From positions 1 through 57,891 of the forward strand of contig JASKKP010000010.1 in NCBI GenBank assembly GCA_030154105.1: DNA of 57,891 nt, written 5' to 3'. Origin of the DNA: Bacillota bacterium. Its GTDB lineage: Bacteria > Bacillota > DTU030 > DUMP01. The position numbers and the translations under genes were made by a program. The notes beneath the pieces are model-generated. The model made no database searches and was not told where the DNA came from. It was given only the letters and a program-made list of their open reading frames with translations. Numbering within the stretch: position 1 is the first letter of the stretch; the number at the start of each line of letters is the position of its first letter. Positions 1 to 11,098 of this stretch are shown here, in pieces.

Positions 1-897
1 GCATTGGAATGGATGTTCCGGCAGCTTTTCTCGTTACCGCGGCAATATGATGCCGTTGTTGTTTTTGATGCCGATAACCTGGTGGCCACCGATTTTCTTC
101 TTTACATGAACGACAGGCTCCTCAAAGGGGAACAGGTAATCCAAGGCTATCTTGATGCCAAAAACCCCGGTGATAGCTGGGTGTCCGGGGCCTTTGCTTT
201 GTCCTTCTGGGTGGCTAATCGCATGTGGCACTTGGCTAAGTACAACCTGGGCCTTTCGTGCGCCTTGGGGGGGACAGGGATGTGTATAGCCACTTCGGTC
301 CTCAAACGCTACGGGTGGGGTGCTACCTGCCTTACCGAGGATCTGGAATTCAGTATGAAGGTCCTTCTCCAGGGTGTACGAACGACTTGGTGCCATGCAG
401 CCCGCGTTTACGATGAAAAGCCGCTCACCTTCCTTCAGTCTTGGCGTCAACGCGTACGCTGGGCGCAGGGGCACGTAGACGTGGCCCACCGCTACTTCTT
501 TCCGCTGCTTTGGAAAGGGATTGTTACACGGGATTTCCGGCTCATCGACGGAGCGTTCCACGTCTTCCAGCCGGTCTACATAATCCTGGGGTTAATCCTA
601 ATGCTGCTCGGCAATTTCCCCTACCTGTTTCCAAGCTACACATACCTTTTCACGCTGGTACTGCCGAGTTGGCTTTGGATTGTACTCGCCGTCTTTCAGT
701 ACCTCATCCCCCTCATTTGCGTGCTCTTGGACGGCAACAGGATTACGCTGCGAGGTCTCCTCGGGTACCCGCTCTTCGTTTACTCCTGGATTCCCATCAC
801 CCTGGTCGGTTTTCTCAAAAAGAACAACGGCGAGTGGAGCCACACCCGTCACGTGCGCGGCTTGCGGTACTGTGACGTGGTAGGTGCCAAAAAGTAG
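1..897 (+). CDS. Glycosyltransferase family 2, membrane-bound, 5' partial
   Basis: The frame is open from the first base, so the start lies upstream of the window. The visible part is the C-terminal half of a processive-type GT-A glycosyltransferase of the BcsA/HasA kind. It shows a DAD metal/nucleotide-binding motif (in VVVFDADN), the catalytic-base motif TED (in CLTEDLEF) and the QxxRW acceptor motif (QRVRW). Three or more hydrophobic helices follow from about residue 185, consistent with a plasma-membrane enzyme that polymerises or exports a sugar chain. The substrate cannot be read from the sequence. It ends about 100 bases before queG, which has its own promoter, so the two are probably not co-transcribed. 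Family confidence is high; the specific product is unknown. Confidence 0.85.
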   Translation, partial: ALEWMFRQLFSLPRQYDAVVVFDADNLVATDFLLYMNDRLLKGEQVIQGYLDAKNPGDSWVSGAFALSFWVANRMWHLAKYNLGLSCALGGTGMCIATSVLKRYGWGATCLTEDLEFSMKVLLQGVRTTWCHAARVYDEKPLTFLQSWRQRVRWAQGHVDVAHRYFFPLLWKGIVTRDFRLIDGAFHVFQPVYIILGLILMLLGNFPYLFPSYTYLFTLVLPSWLWIVLAVFQYLIPLICVLLDGNRITLRGLLGYPLFVYSWIPITLVGFLKKNNGEWSHTRHVRGLRYCDVVGAKK

Positions 898-903
898 GGT
901 GGG

Positions 904-932
904 TTGCCCGGCCGCGGGGCGAGTTATATAAT
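904..932 (+). promoter_or_regulatory. Sigma-A type promoter for queG
   Basis: TTGCCC at 904-909 and a perfect TATAAT at 927-932 are separated by 17 bases. They lie about 70 bases upstream of the queG start. This is a sequence match only. Confidence 0.6.
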
Positions 933-1000
933 GAAACCGACGGGAGGCTGAAAGACGACTTCAAGATAAACTCGGTTTTTACCCGAAAAGAGGAAGGCCG

Positions 1001-2068
1001 ATGGGGCTCAAGGAACGCATAGTCGAGAAGGCCGGAGAGCTGGGGCTATCGCCCGTCGGTGTGACCGAGGCTCGGCCACTCCCGGCCGAGAGGGAGATGC
1101 TTTCTGCCCTGGAGCGGGCGGGTGAGCCGATCCCGTTCACGCCGGCGGATGCGGCGCTGCGCACCGATCCGCGGCGGGTATGGCCGGAGGCCAGAACAAT
1201 TATCATGGTGGGACTGCCGTTTGCCGTGGCTTCGCCGCCCGAGCCCCGGGGGCTTACGGGGTACCTGGCTTCCGGCACAGAAGGACCGGACTACCACTTG
1301 GTGCTCAGGGAAAAGCTCACCGCCTTGGACGCCTTTATCCGGGCCGAGGCACCAAAGAGCGCCTGTTACTCCTTTGTGGACACGGGTCCCCTCATCGAAC
1401 GGCCTCTGGCCTGGCGGGCCGGGCTGGGGGTATGGGGTGAGAACACCTTTCTCCTGAGCCCGAAAGGTGGGCCGGCTTTTTTCTTAGGGGGGCTCATGCT
1501 GAACATCCCCCTGGAACCTGATGAACCGCGGGGAAACTTTTGCCTGCGCTGCGGGCGTTGCCGGGCAGCTTGTCCTACGGGTGCCATAAGTAGGCCCTTT
1601 CACCTGCAGCCCGGTTCGTGCCTGTCCTACCTCACCCAAATTAAGGGGGAAGTTCCCCATGCCTTTCGGCCTCTTCTGGGCAATCGGGTTTACGGGTGTG
1701 ACACGTGCTTGGTAGCTTGCCCGCTCGTAAGAAAATCGCCCCGGGCGGGGGCGGAAGTCGACTTAAGCGAGGTCCTTTCCCTCAACCGCGCGGGTTTTCT
1801 CGCTCGGTTCGGACGGACGGCGGCCGGTTGGCGGGGGCGGACGGTGCTCCAACGCAATGCCGCCTACGCCCTTGGCAACCTCGGCGATCCGGCGGCCGTT
1901 CCGATTCTGACGGGGCTCTTGAACGATCCGCGGCCGGTGCTTCGCGCAGCCGCAGTGTGGAGCCTGGGACGCATCGGCGGTGTGGCGGCCCGGCAAGTTT
2001 TGGAGCGGCACCGGGAGCGCGAAACGGACGAAGAGGTTAGGAAGGAGCTTGCTTTGGCCCTTACCTAA
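1001..2068 (+). CDS. queG: Epoxyqueuosine reductase QueG
   Basis: Catalyses the last step of queuosine biosynthesis, the cobalamin-dependent reduction of epoxyqueuosine to queuosine in tRNA, in the cytoplasm. The 355-residue protein has the QueG N-terminal cobalamin-binding region. A ferredoxin-like double cluster region follows, with cysteine series CLRCGRC..CP and CDTCLVAC..CP that would hold two 4Fe-4S clusters. The C-terminal ~80 residues form HEAT-like repeats (AAYALGNLGD.. and AAVWSLGRIG), as in known QueG for tRNA binding. The ATG at 1001 follows a GAGGAAGG ribosome-binding site. Use of B12 fits the B12-dependent reductase nrdJ further on. No other queuosine genes are in the window. 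Confidence 0.93.
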   Translation: MGLKERIVEKAGELGLSPVGVTEARPLPAEREMLSALERAGEPIPFTPADAALRTDPRRVWPEARTIIMVGLPFAVASPPEPRGLTGYLASGTEGPDYHLVLREKLTALDAFIRAEAPKSACYSFVDTGPLIERPLAWRAGLGVWGENTFLLSPKGGPAFFLGGLMLNIPLEPDEPRGNFCLRCGRCRAACPTGAISRPFHLQPGSCLSYLTQIKGEVPHAFRPLLGNRVYGCDTCLVACPLVRKSPRAGAEVDLSEVLSLNRAGFLARFGRTAAGWRGRTVLQRNAAYALGNLGDPAAVPILTGLLNDPRPVLRAAAVWSLGRIGGVAARQVLERHRERETDEEVRKELALALT

Positions 2069-2276
2069 TCTCTACGTACACTGTTACGACTTCGTCTCTG
2101 AGCTCCCGGGCGGTATTCCAAGCTACGATGCGATAACGGCTGGTTCCGCTTGGCGGCTGTTCGTGTCCGTCTGTAGCCAGCTTTCCGGGTAGACTATGCC
2201 CCCGGGGCGAACGCGTAGGCGCCGTACGGTAGGAAAGTCTCTATGGTTTTCGTGGTGGCTGCGGAGGTGATTCCAA

Positions 2277-2669
2277 ATGGAAGTTTACGACGAGGCCCAT
2301 GCCCTCGCCCGGAACCTCAGGGCATCAGACGCCTTTCAGCGATTGGTTAAAGCCAAGGAAGCCTTGGAAGCCCAGCCCGAGAAGCTCGAACGGGTTAAAG
2401 AGTTCAAGGCCAGAGAGTTTGAAGTGCAGGCCCAAACCCTCGCCGGGGGAAAAGTGGCGGAGGAGAAGCTGAAAGCCTTGCAACAGATGGCCGACCTTCT
2501 CCTTCTCGACCCGGTGGCGCGGGAATACCTGGAGTCCGAGGCCAAGTTTGCCCGGCTGTTTGCCGATGTTCAGAAGATCATTCTCGATGCGGTAAAAGAA
2601 TGGAAGCCGTTCGGCATGCCGGAGGCCTTCCGAGCGCAGCACGACGAGGACAAGAAGACAGAGATCTAG
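2277..2669 (+). CDS. YlbF/YmcA family protein
   Basis: A 130-residue, helical, charged protein of the Com_YlbF family (YlbF, YmcA). In Bacillus subtilis these form a complex with YaaT that acts with RNase Y in mRNA maturation and affects competence, biofilm formation and sporulation. The start (MEVYDEAHALARNLRASD) and the central DPVAREYLESEAKF segment are typical of the family. A CGGAGGTGA ribosome-binding site precedes the ATG. It is alone on its strand between queG and the yitT homologue. The family call is good; which paralogue it represents is not resolvable. Confidence 0.8.
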   Translation: MEVYDEAHALARNLRASDAFQRLVKAKEALEAQPEKLERVKEFKAREFEVQAQTLAGGKVAEEKLKALQQMADLLLLDPVAREYLESEAKFARLFADVQKIILDAVKEWKPFGMPEAFRAQHDEDKKTEI

Positions 2670-2744
2670 CGGCCGGGGCCTACTTCCCCGCATGGCTCGG
2701 GCCGGAAGAGGGGAGACTTAAGATGGGCCGAGGGGGGTAGGAGA

Positions 2745-3575
2745 GTGCGCCGCAGCATTGTGGCTTACGGTCAAATAAGTGCTGGAGCTCTTATCACTGC
2801 GTTGGGGCTGAACCTCTTTCTCGTTCCCAACCGCATAGCGGCAGGCGGCGTGAGTGGTCTGGCGACCCTGCTCTACTACCTCTTTGGGCTCCCCGTGGGA
2901 CCGACCATGCTGGCCATCAACGTACCTCTTTTCCTGGCGACGGTACGCTTTCTCGGCGGACGTTTCGGCGTGCGTACCTTGGCCGGGGCGGCGCTCCTTT
3001 CCTTTTTTGTGTCTCTTACGGCTCGCCTGGGGCCGCTCACCACCAATACTCTCCTTGCCGCCATTTACGGCGGCATTGCCAGCGGAGTTGGAATGGGGAT
3101 CGTTTTTCGCGCCGGCGGGACTACGGGCGGCACCGACCTCGCCGCAGCCCTCATGCACCGGTTCCTAAGGCTTTCTTTTGGTAAAGGACTCCTTCTGATT
3201 GATTCCCTGGTCATTACTGCGGCCGGGGTTGTTTTTTCTCCCGAACTGGCCCTAAATGCCCTCCTTACCCTTTTTCTTACCAGCCGGGTGATTGACCTGG
3301 TTCAAGAAGGAGAAACTTACGCCAAGGCGGCCTTCATCATCTCCGACCGGACGGAGCCTATTCGCCGGGCCATCTTAGCCGAGTTGGGCAGGGGGGTTAC
3401 TGTTCTTAAGGTTAAAGGGGGGTATACGGGGCGGGAACGCGAAGCTCTGCTCTGCGTGGTGACGCAGGCCGAACTGCCCCGGCTAAAGAGACTGGTGGCT
3501 GCCTGCGATCGGCAGGCCTTTGTCCTTGTCGGCAGCGTGCATGAGGTGCTGGGAGAAGGTTGGCTGGAGAGTTGA
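2745..3575 (+). CDS. YitT family membrane protein (DUF161 + DUF2179)
   Basis: A 276-residue integral membrane protein. About five hydrophobic segments (residues 8-180) carry the family's glycine-rich signatures (IAAGGVSGLATLLYY; FRAGGTTGGTDLAAAL). A soluble DUF2179 domain follows from about residue 215 (VTVLKVKGGYTGREREALLCVV). The family is abundant in Firmicutes and its transported substrate, if any, is unestablished. A GTG start with a short purine-rich sequence upstream is used. Nothing in the sequence links it functionally to the ATP synthase operon that follows. Confidence 0.85.
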   Translation: MRRSIVAYGQISAGALITALGLNLFLVPNRIAAGGVSGLATLLYYLFGLPVGPTMLAINVPLFLATVRFLGGRFGVRTLAGAALLSFFVSLTARLGPLTTNTLLAAIYGGIASGVGMGIVFRAGGTTGGTDLAAALMHRFLRLSFGKGLLLIDSLVITAAGVVFSPELALNALLTLFLTSRVIDLVQEGETYAKAAFIISDRTEPIRRAILAELGRGVTVLKVKGGYTGREREALLCVVTQAELPRLKRLVAACDRQAFVLVGSVHEVLGEGWLES

Positions 3576-3579
3576 CCCC

Positions 3580-3608
3580 TTGTCAAAGCCAGGGCAGAGT
3601 GCTATTAT
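3580..3608 (+). promoter_or_regulatory. Sigma-A type promoter for the ATP synthase operon
   Basis: TTGTCA (3580-3585) and TATTAT (3603-3608) are spaced by 17 bases, just after the yitT-family stop and 55 bases before the first atp gene. TTGACC at 3572-3577 is a weaker alternative -35. Confidence 0.55.
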
Positions 3609-3662
3609 GACAATAAGAGAGACTAATAGTGCCGCCGGAAGACGGCTACGTGGGGGCTGGTA

Positions 3663-3920
3663 ATGGCGAAGAAGCGGGGAACGATGGCAGAAGACTTCGG
3701 CGTGGCCATGGACCTCGGAGTCCGGCTGGCGGCACCCATTGTCCTCTGCGCTTATTTGGCCAACTACCTGAGCGAGCGCTATGGCGTGGGCGCCGGATGG
3801 GGGCTACTCATCATCTTGTTTGGAGTGCTCTCGGGGATTTGGAACGTATACAAGCTCCTTCATAAGCTGGCAGCCAGGATTCCCAAACCGAAGCCGATTA
3901 AGAGAAGAAGGATCCGGTAG
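3663..3920 (+). CDS. atpZ: AtpZ/AtpI family ATP synthase accessory protein
   Basis: An 85-residue protein with two predicted transmembrane helices (about residues 17-36 and 44-63) and a basic tail ending KPKPIKRRRIR. It sits first in the atp operon, where AtpZ normally lies. AtpZ, with AtpI, has been proposed to act in Mg2+/Ca2+ transport or c-ring assembly. The ATG at 3663 is used; ATG 3684 (MAEDFGVAMD) is a plausible alternative start. It is followed 3 bases later by the AtpI-like gene. Confidence 0.75.
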   Translation: MAKKRGTMAEDFGVAMDLGVRLAAPIVLCAYLANYLSERYGVGAGWGLLIILFGVLSGIWNVYKLLHKLAARIPKPKPIKRRRIR

Positions 3921-3923
3921 AAC

Positions 3924-4313
3924 GTGAACAAGGCGCAGGGCTTAGCGAAAAAAGTGGGGCGGGTAGGTCTCACCGTAGGAGCGGTGTTAGCCGCAGCCAT
4001 GGCCCTCCTGATGTCGCCGGCGGTAGCCGGGTATTTCGCCCTAGGTGTAGGGACGGGGACGCTGAATATCTATCTCCTTGCGCTGACTATTGAACACGGC
4101 TTGCGAACAAACCTGCGCGGCAGCCGCGTTAAGGTGTTTTTTTTGGCCCATTTTTTGGTACGTCAGGCTCTTATTTTTGCCCTGCTGTATGTCGTAGCGT
4201 CCTTGACTATACGTGGCCTCTTGGCCGCATCGGGCGGGCTTATGTTCTCGGAGTTAGTTCTCTGGATACAGGCTGTGGGCTTATCCGGCTCCGGGCGGGG
4301 AAAGAGGAGGTGA
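3924..4313 (+). CDS. atpI: ATP synthase protein I (AtpI-like)
   Basis: A 129-residue, four-helix hydrophobic protein of the ATP synthase I-chain type, preceding atpB as usual. AtpI homologues help c-ring assembly in sodium-type ATPases. It starts with GTG and has a basic N-terminus, then helices at roughly 15-35, 38-58, 73-93 and 98-118. Sequence conservation in this family is weak, so position in the operon carries much of the call. Confidence 0.75.
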   Translation: MNKAQGLAKKVGRVGLTVGAVLAAAMALLMSPAVAGYFALGVGTGTLNIYLLALTIEHGLRTNLRGSRVKVFFLAHFLVRQALIFALLYVVASLTIRGLLAASGGLMFSELVLWIQAVGLSGSGRGKRR

Positions 4314-4320
4314 GCTCGAG

Positions 4321-5263
<943 letters not shown>

Positions 5264-5272
5264 AAGGATGCG

Positions 5273-5291
5273 GCCTTTAGCACCTAAAGGC
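5273..5291 (+). promoter_or_regulatory. Intercistronic hairpin between atpE and atpF
   Basis: A perfect 7-bp inverted repeat, GCCTTTA-gcacc-TAAAGGC, lies ten bases after the atpE stop. No U-run follows directly. It may stabilise the atpE message or limit read-through, giving the excess of subunit c needed; this is inference. Confidence 0.45.
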
Positions 5292-5341
5292 AGTTGAAAG
5301 AACAATAAAGCCTGCTTTTTGAGTGAAAGGAGGAAGGTCGT

Positions 5342-5863
5342 ATGGAAGGCGGGCTTCTAAGCCCCAACCTTACTACCTTTCTGCATACGATCATTAATTT
5401 CCTGGTCGTTCTTCTTGTCCTCAGGATCTTTGTTTACAAGCCGCTTACCAACCATATGAAAAAGCGGCGCGACACCATTAAGGAAGCCTTGGAACAGGCG
5501 GAGAAAGCACGGGCAGAACTGGCCGAAATCAAAGCCCAGGGAGAGGAAGAACGCAAGCGAGCGCAACGCGAGGCTGAGGACATTATAGCCAACGCCATAC
5601 GCGAGGCGGAAAAGGCAAAGCGAGAAATCATCCAACAGGCGCGCGAAGAGTCTAAACGAATCATCGCCGCCACCCAAGAAGAGGTTAAGCACGAAAAGGA
5701 GAAGGCCCTGCTCGAGCTTAAGGAGCAGGTAGTGAGCCTGGCCATACTGGCCGCCAGCAAAGTGGCCGAACAAGCCGTGGATGAGAAAACGAGCAAGAAG
5801 CTGGTCTCAGACTTTCTCGACAACCTCGATCTGAAGAGCATCGGCGGGGGGGCCAAGGCATGA
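5342..5863 (+). CDS. atpF: F-type ATP synthase subunit b
   Basis: Peripheral stalk subunit, 173 residues: one N-terminal membrane helix (about 12-31), then a long charged right-handed coiled coil rich in Ala, Glu, Lys and Arg. The length is normal, so it carries no extra delta N-terminal domain. ATG at 5342 follows AAAGGAGG. The stop overlaps the start of the next gene (ATGA), indicating tight coupling to the unusual delta-alpha fusion. Confidence 0.93.
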   Translation: MEGGLLSPNLTTFLHTIINFLVVLLVLRIFVYKPLTNHMKKRRDTIKEALEQAEKARAELAEIKAQGEEERKRAQREAEDIIANAIREAEKAKREIIQQAREESKRIIAATQEEVKHEKEKALLELKEQVVSLAILAASKVAEQAVDEKTSKKLVSDFLDNLDLKSIGGGAKA

Positions 5864-7653
5864 GCATCCAAGGCAATGTGGCCTTTAAGGAGGATAATCC
5901 TTCCGAACCGGAGCTTGTAATCGAGGTGACCTCCGCTACTCCGCTGGGTGAGGAGGAGCTGAGAAAGCTGCGCCGCAAGCTTGCCGAATCGGTAAAGCAG
6001 CATTACGTGCTGGATCTGAAAGTGGACCCGGGTCTCCTAGGCGGCATGGTTATCCGCATCGGGGACAAAGTGATCGACGGCAGCGTCCGCGGGCGACTTA
6101 ATGCCCTGCAGGCCAACTTGTTAAAGCAAAAAGAATTGCCTGAAGAGGCGAATGACTTCCGGGTTGTGGCGGCAACTGTAGAGAAAGAGCTGGTTCAGAG
6201 CGAGGCGGCGCCTGAAGTAGCCGAGGTCGGCTGGGTTATGGAGATTGGCGACGGCGTAGCCCGGGTCCGAGGACTGAATAATGCCATGAGCGGCGAACTC
6301 GTGGAGTTTCCGGGAGGCGTTTTGGGAGAAGTTCTAAACCTGGACCTGGATCACGTCGGCGTGGTGCTCCTCGGCCCGGACGACCACATAAAAGAGGGGG
6401 ACCAGGTGCGGCGGACCGGGCGGGTAGTAGAGGTTCCCGTGGGCATGAGCCTTTTAGGGCGAGTGGTAGATGCTTTAGGACGGCCTATTGACGACCGAGG
6501 TCCAATCAAACCGGACGGGTTCCGGCCCGTAGAAGGACCGGCGCCTGGGATTGTGGACCGCCAGCCGGTCCGTGAGCCGCTGCAGACGGGTATCAAGGCC
6601 ATCGATTCGATGGTGCCGATCGGCCGTGGGCAGCGGGAGCTCATCATTGGCGACCGGCAGACAGGGAAAACGGCCATCGCCATCGACACGATCATAAACC
6701 AAAAAGACAAGGACGTCTACTGCGTTTATGTGTCCATCGGCCAGAAGGCGTCAAGCTTGGCCCAACTGGTGCAGACCTTAACCGATCACGGGGCCATGGC
6801 TTATACGGTGGTGGTGGCGGCGACAGCCAGCGAATCACCGACGATGCAATACCTGGCGCCCTATGCCGGCTGTGCCATTGCCGAGTGGTTTATGTATCAG
6901 GGTAAGCACGCGCTGGTGGTCTACGACGACCTGTCTAAGCACGCTGTGGCTTACCGTACCATGTCGCTGCTTCTCAGGCGTCCACCGGGCCGCGAGGCCT
7001 ACCCGGGCGATATTTTCTACCTGCACTCTCGACTCCTGGAGCGCGCAGCAAAGCTCAGCGACGAACTGGGTGGAGGGTCGCTGACCGCTCTACCCATTGT
7101 GGAGACGCAGGCCGGAGATGTATCCGCCTACATTCCCACCAACGTCATTTCCATCACCGACGGCCAGATCTACTTGGATACGGACCTCTTCTTCGCCGGG
7201 GTGCGTCCGGCCATCAACGTGGGCCTTTCGGTATCCCGTGTGGGGGGCAACGCCCAGATCAAGGCGATGAAGCAGGTTGCAGGAAGCCTGCGCCTAGACC
7301 TTGCCCAGTACCGCGAACTGGCCGCTTTCGCCAAATTCGGCGCCGATCTGGACAAGGCCACCCAGGCCAAATTGAGGCGCGGCGAGCGCCTGGTCGAGGT
7401 GCTCAAGCAGGAACAGTACCAACCCCTTCCTGTAGAGGATCAGGTGCTTGTCCTCTACGCCGCCAGCAAAGGGTACCTGGACGATCTGGAGGTTCAGGAT
7501 GTGGCCAAGTGCGAGCAGGCCCTCTTGCGCTATTTTAAGGAACGGCATCCTGACCTGCGCGCTCGGATTGCCCGCGAAGGGAAGCTTACCGCAGATCTTG
7601 AGGCCGCCCTGCAACAGGCCTGTTCGGAGTTCCTCCGCAGTTTCGGCGTATAG
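5860..7653 (+). CDS. atpA: ATP synthase delta C-terminal domain fused to alpha subunit
   Basis: One uninterrupted 597-residue reading frame. Residues ~18-90 match the C-terminal domain of the delta subunit (OSCP), including the family signature [13 protein letters not shown]. Residues ~103-597 are a nearly complete alpha subunit: beta-barrel start at [15 protein letters not shown]-loop GDRQTGKT (K270) and arginine finger in SVSRVGG (R460). The six-helix delta N-terminal domain (about 105 residues) is absent, and no separate atpH lies between atpF and atpG. In ordinary enzymes the delta N-domain binds the alpha N-termini and the delta C-domain binds b. Here the C-domain is attached directly to alpha, which would give three copies per F1. 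An in-frame GTG at 6166 could give a 495-residue stand-alone alpha, but it lacks a well-spaced ribosome-binding site. The start overlaps the atpF stop. Confidence 0.93.
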   Translation: MSIQGNVAFKEDNPSEPELVIEVTSATPLGEEELRKLRRKLAESVKQHYVLDLKVDPGLLGGMVIRIGDKVIDGSVRGRLNALQANLLKQKELPEEANDFRVVAATVEKELVQSEAAPEVAEVGWVMEIGDGVARVRGLNNAMSGELVEFPGGVLGEVLNLDLDHVGVVLLGPDDHIKEGDQVRRTGRVVEVPVGMSLLGRVVDALGRPIDDRGPIKPDGFRPVEGPAPGIVDRQPVREPLQTGIKAIDSMVPIGRGQRELIIGDRQTGKTAIAIDTIINQKDKDVYCVYVSIGQKASSLAQLVQTLTDHGAMAYTVVVAATASESPTMQYLAPYAGCAIAEWFMYQGKHALVVYDDLSKHAVAYRTMSLLLRRPPGREAYPGDIFYLHSRLLERAAKLSDELGGGSLTALPIVETQAGDVSAYIPTNVISITDGQIYLDTDLFFAGVRPAINVGLSVSRVGGNAQIKAMKQVAGSLRLDLAQYRELAAFAKFGADLDKATQAKLRRGERLVEVLKQEQYQPLPVEDQVLVLYAASKGYLDDLEVQDVAKCEQALLRYFKERHPDLRARIAREGKLTADLEAALQQACSEFLRSFGV

Positions 7654-7664
7654 GGGGCAGTATC

Positions 7665-9985
<2,321 letters not shown>

Positions 9986-9987
9986 CC

Positions 9988-10437
9988 ATGGCCAAGAAGA
10001 TAAGGGTGGATGTGGTCACACCCGAAAAGATTGCCTTTAGCGGCGAGGTTGAACAAGTGATAGCGCCCGGCATGGAGGGCAGTCTGGGCGTTCTTCCCGG
10101 CCATGTGCCCCTGCTTACGAAACTGGGGACGGGGCCCGTTATCTTGAAAAACGCCGGTGATATCGTCGAGCTGGCCGTGAGCGAGGGCTTTCTGGAAGTG
10201 ATGCCCCAGAAAGTTGTCATTCTCGCCGAAACTGCCGAAAGGGCCGAGGAGATCGACGTGGCCCGGGCCCAGGCTGCCCTGGAACGGGCTCAGGCGGAGC
10301 TCGAGGAAAGAGGCGATCGGCAGCAACACGCGCAGGCTGTAGCGGCTCTAAGGCGGGCCGCCAACCGCCTGCACGTGGTAGAGGACTACCGCAAGCGCAA
10401 GCCGGAACGCTCCGGCCGGCTGAAGCAGGCGCGCTGA
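9988..10437 (+). CDS. atpC: F-type ATP synthase subunit epsilon
   Basis: 149 residues: N-terminal beta-sandwich (signature GSLGVLPGHVPLLT) and C-terminal helical hairpin rich in Ala, Glu and Arg, which in bacteria can inhibit ATP hydrolysis. It begins 3 bases after atpD and ends the operon; a terminator follows. The tail beyond residue 130 is strongly basic and a little longer than in E. coli. Confidence 0.94.
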   Translation: MAKKIRVDVVTPEKIAFSGEVEQVIAPGMEGSLGVLPGHVPLLTKLGTGPVILKNAGDIVELAVSEGFLEVMPQKVVILAETAERAEEIDVARAQAALERAQAELEERGDRQQHAQAVAALRRAANRLHVVEDYRKRKPERSGRLKQAR

Positions 10438-10480
10438 AGAGGCTTTTCCCTTTCCAGCGTGAACCGCCCATCCAGGCAAG

Positions 10481-10516
10481 AGGAAGCGCCGCGGGAAAAG
10501 GTGCTTCCTGCTTTTT
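10481..10516 (+). terminator. Likely intrinsic terminator of the atp operon
   Basis: AGGAAGC (10481-10487) pairs with GCTTCCT (10503-10509) around a 15-base loop, and GCTTTTTC follows. It is 45 bases after atpC. The loop is long, so efficiency is uncertain. Confidence 0.6.
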
Positions 10517-10638
10517 CTATGCCCCAGGTGCGCAACCAGGGTGCTACTCCATACCCCACCTTCTTGTTGACCCAACCGGGCGGCGTGGAAGGAAAAAGTT
10601 GTCCCGGTGTGGAATACTAGAGGCCGGGGGGGAATAAA

Positions 10639-11040
10639 GTGCTCCAGCGCGTGACGGTACACACGGGGGCCAAGTGTGAGTTCATCGACATAACCAGCGC
10701 TTTGGCTCGGGTAGTCGCGGAGAGCGGGATAAAAGAGGGAGTGCTGTTCGCTACCGTGCCTCACACCACAGCTGGTATCACCCTCAACGAAAACGCGGAC
10801 CCGGCCGTGCGGGCGGACATCGAGAAGACTTTGAGCCGCCTCGTGCCTGATCTGGCCGACTATGCGCACGCCGAAGGCAACAGCGCTGCGCACGTGAAGG
10901 CTTCCCTGGTAGGTTCATCTGTTATCGTCCTGATCAGCGAGGGTAAGCTGGCCCTCGGACGCTGGCAGGGTGTCTACTTATGCGAGTTCGACGGCCCGCG
11001 TACTCGCGAAGTGCTCGTCCGAGTCGCGGGGCTAAAGTAA
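10639..11040 (+). CDS. yjbQ: YjbQ family protein (UPF0047)
   Basis: 133 residues with the whole family pattern: FIDITSALARVV, VPHTTAGITLNENADP, AEGNSAAHVKASLVGSS and the end LCEFDGPRTREV. E. coli YjbQ has weak thiamine-phosphate synthase activity, but the physiological role is unsettled. Conserved histidines (HTT, AAHVK) suggest metal or phosphate binding. It uses a GTG start, stands between the atp terminator and nrdJ, and may be co-transcribed with nrdJ (58-base gap). Confidence 0.88.
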   Translation: MLQRVTVHTGAKCEFIDITSALARVVAESGIKEGVLFATVPHTTAGITLNENADPAVRADIEKTLSRLVPDLADYAHAEGNSAAHVKASLVGSSVIVLISEGKLALGRWQGVYLCEFDGPRTREVLVRVAGLK

Positions 11041-11098
11041 AAGGGCGTGTGACGAGCCGGACTCTTTGGTATCGGCAGCCCGATAAGGAGGGCACTTA

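Noticed and set aside
2069..2276. Small gene between queG and the YlbF-family gene
   Set aside because: The available frame overlaps queG out of frame and has no start context or family features.
10438..11098. B12 riboswitch upstream of nrdJ
   Set aside because: The 58 bases directly before nrdJ are too short and the region upstream of yjbQ shows no B12-box-like sequence that I can recognise.
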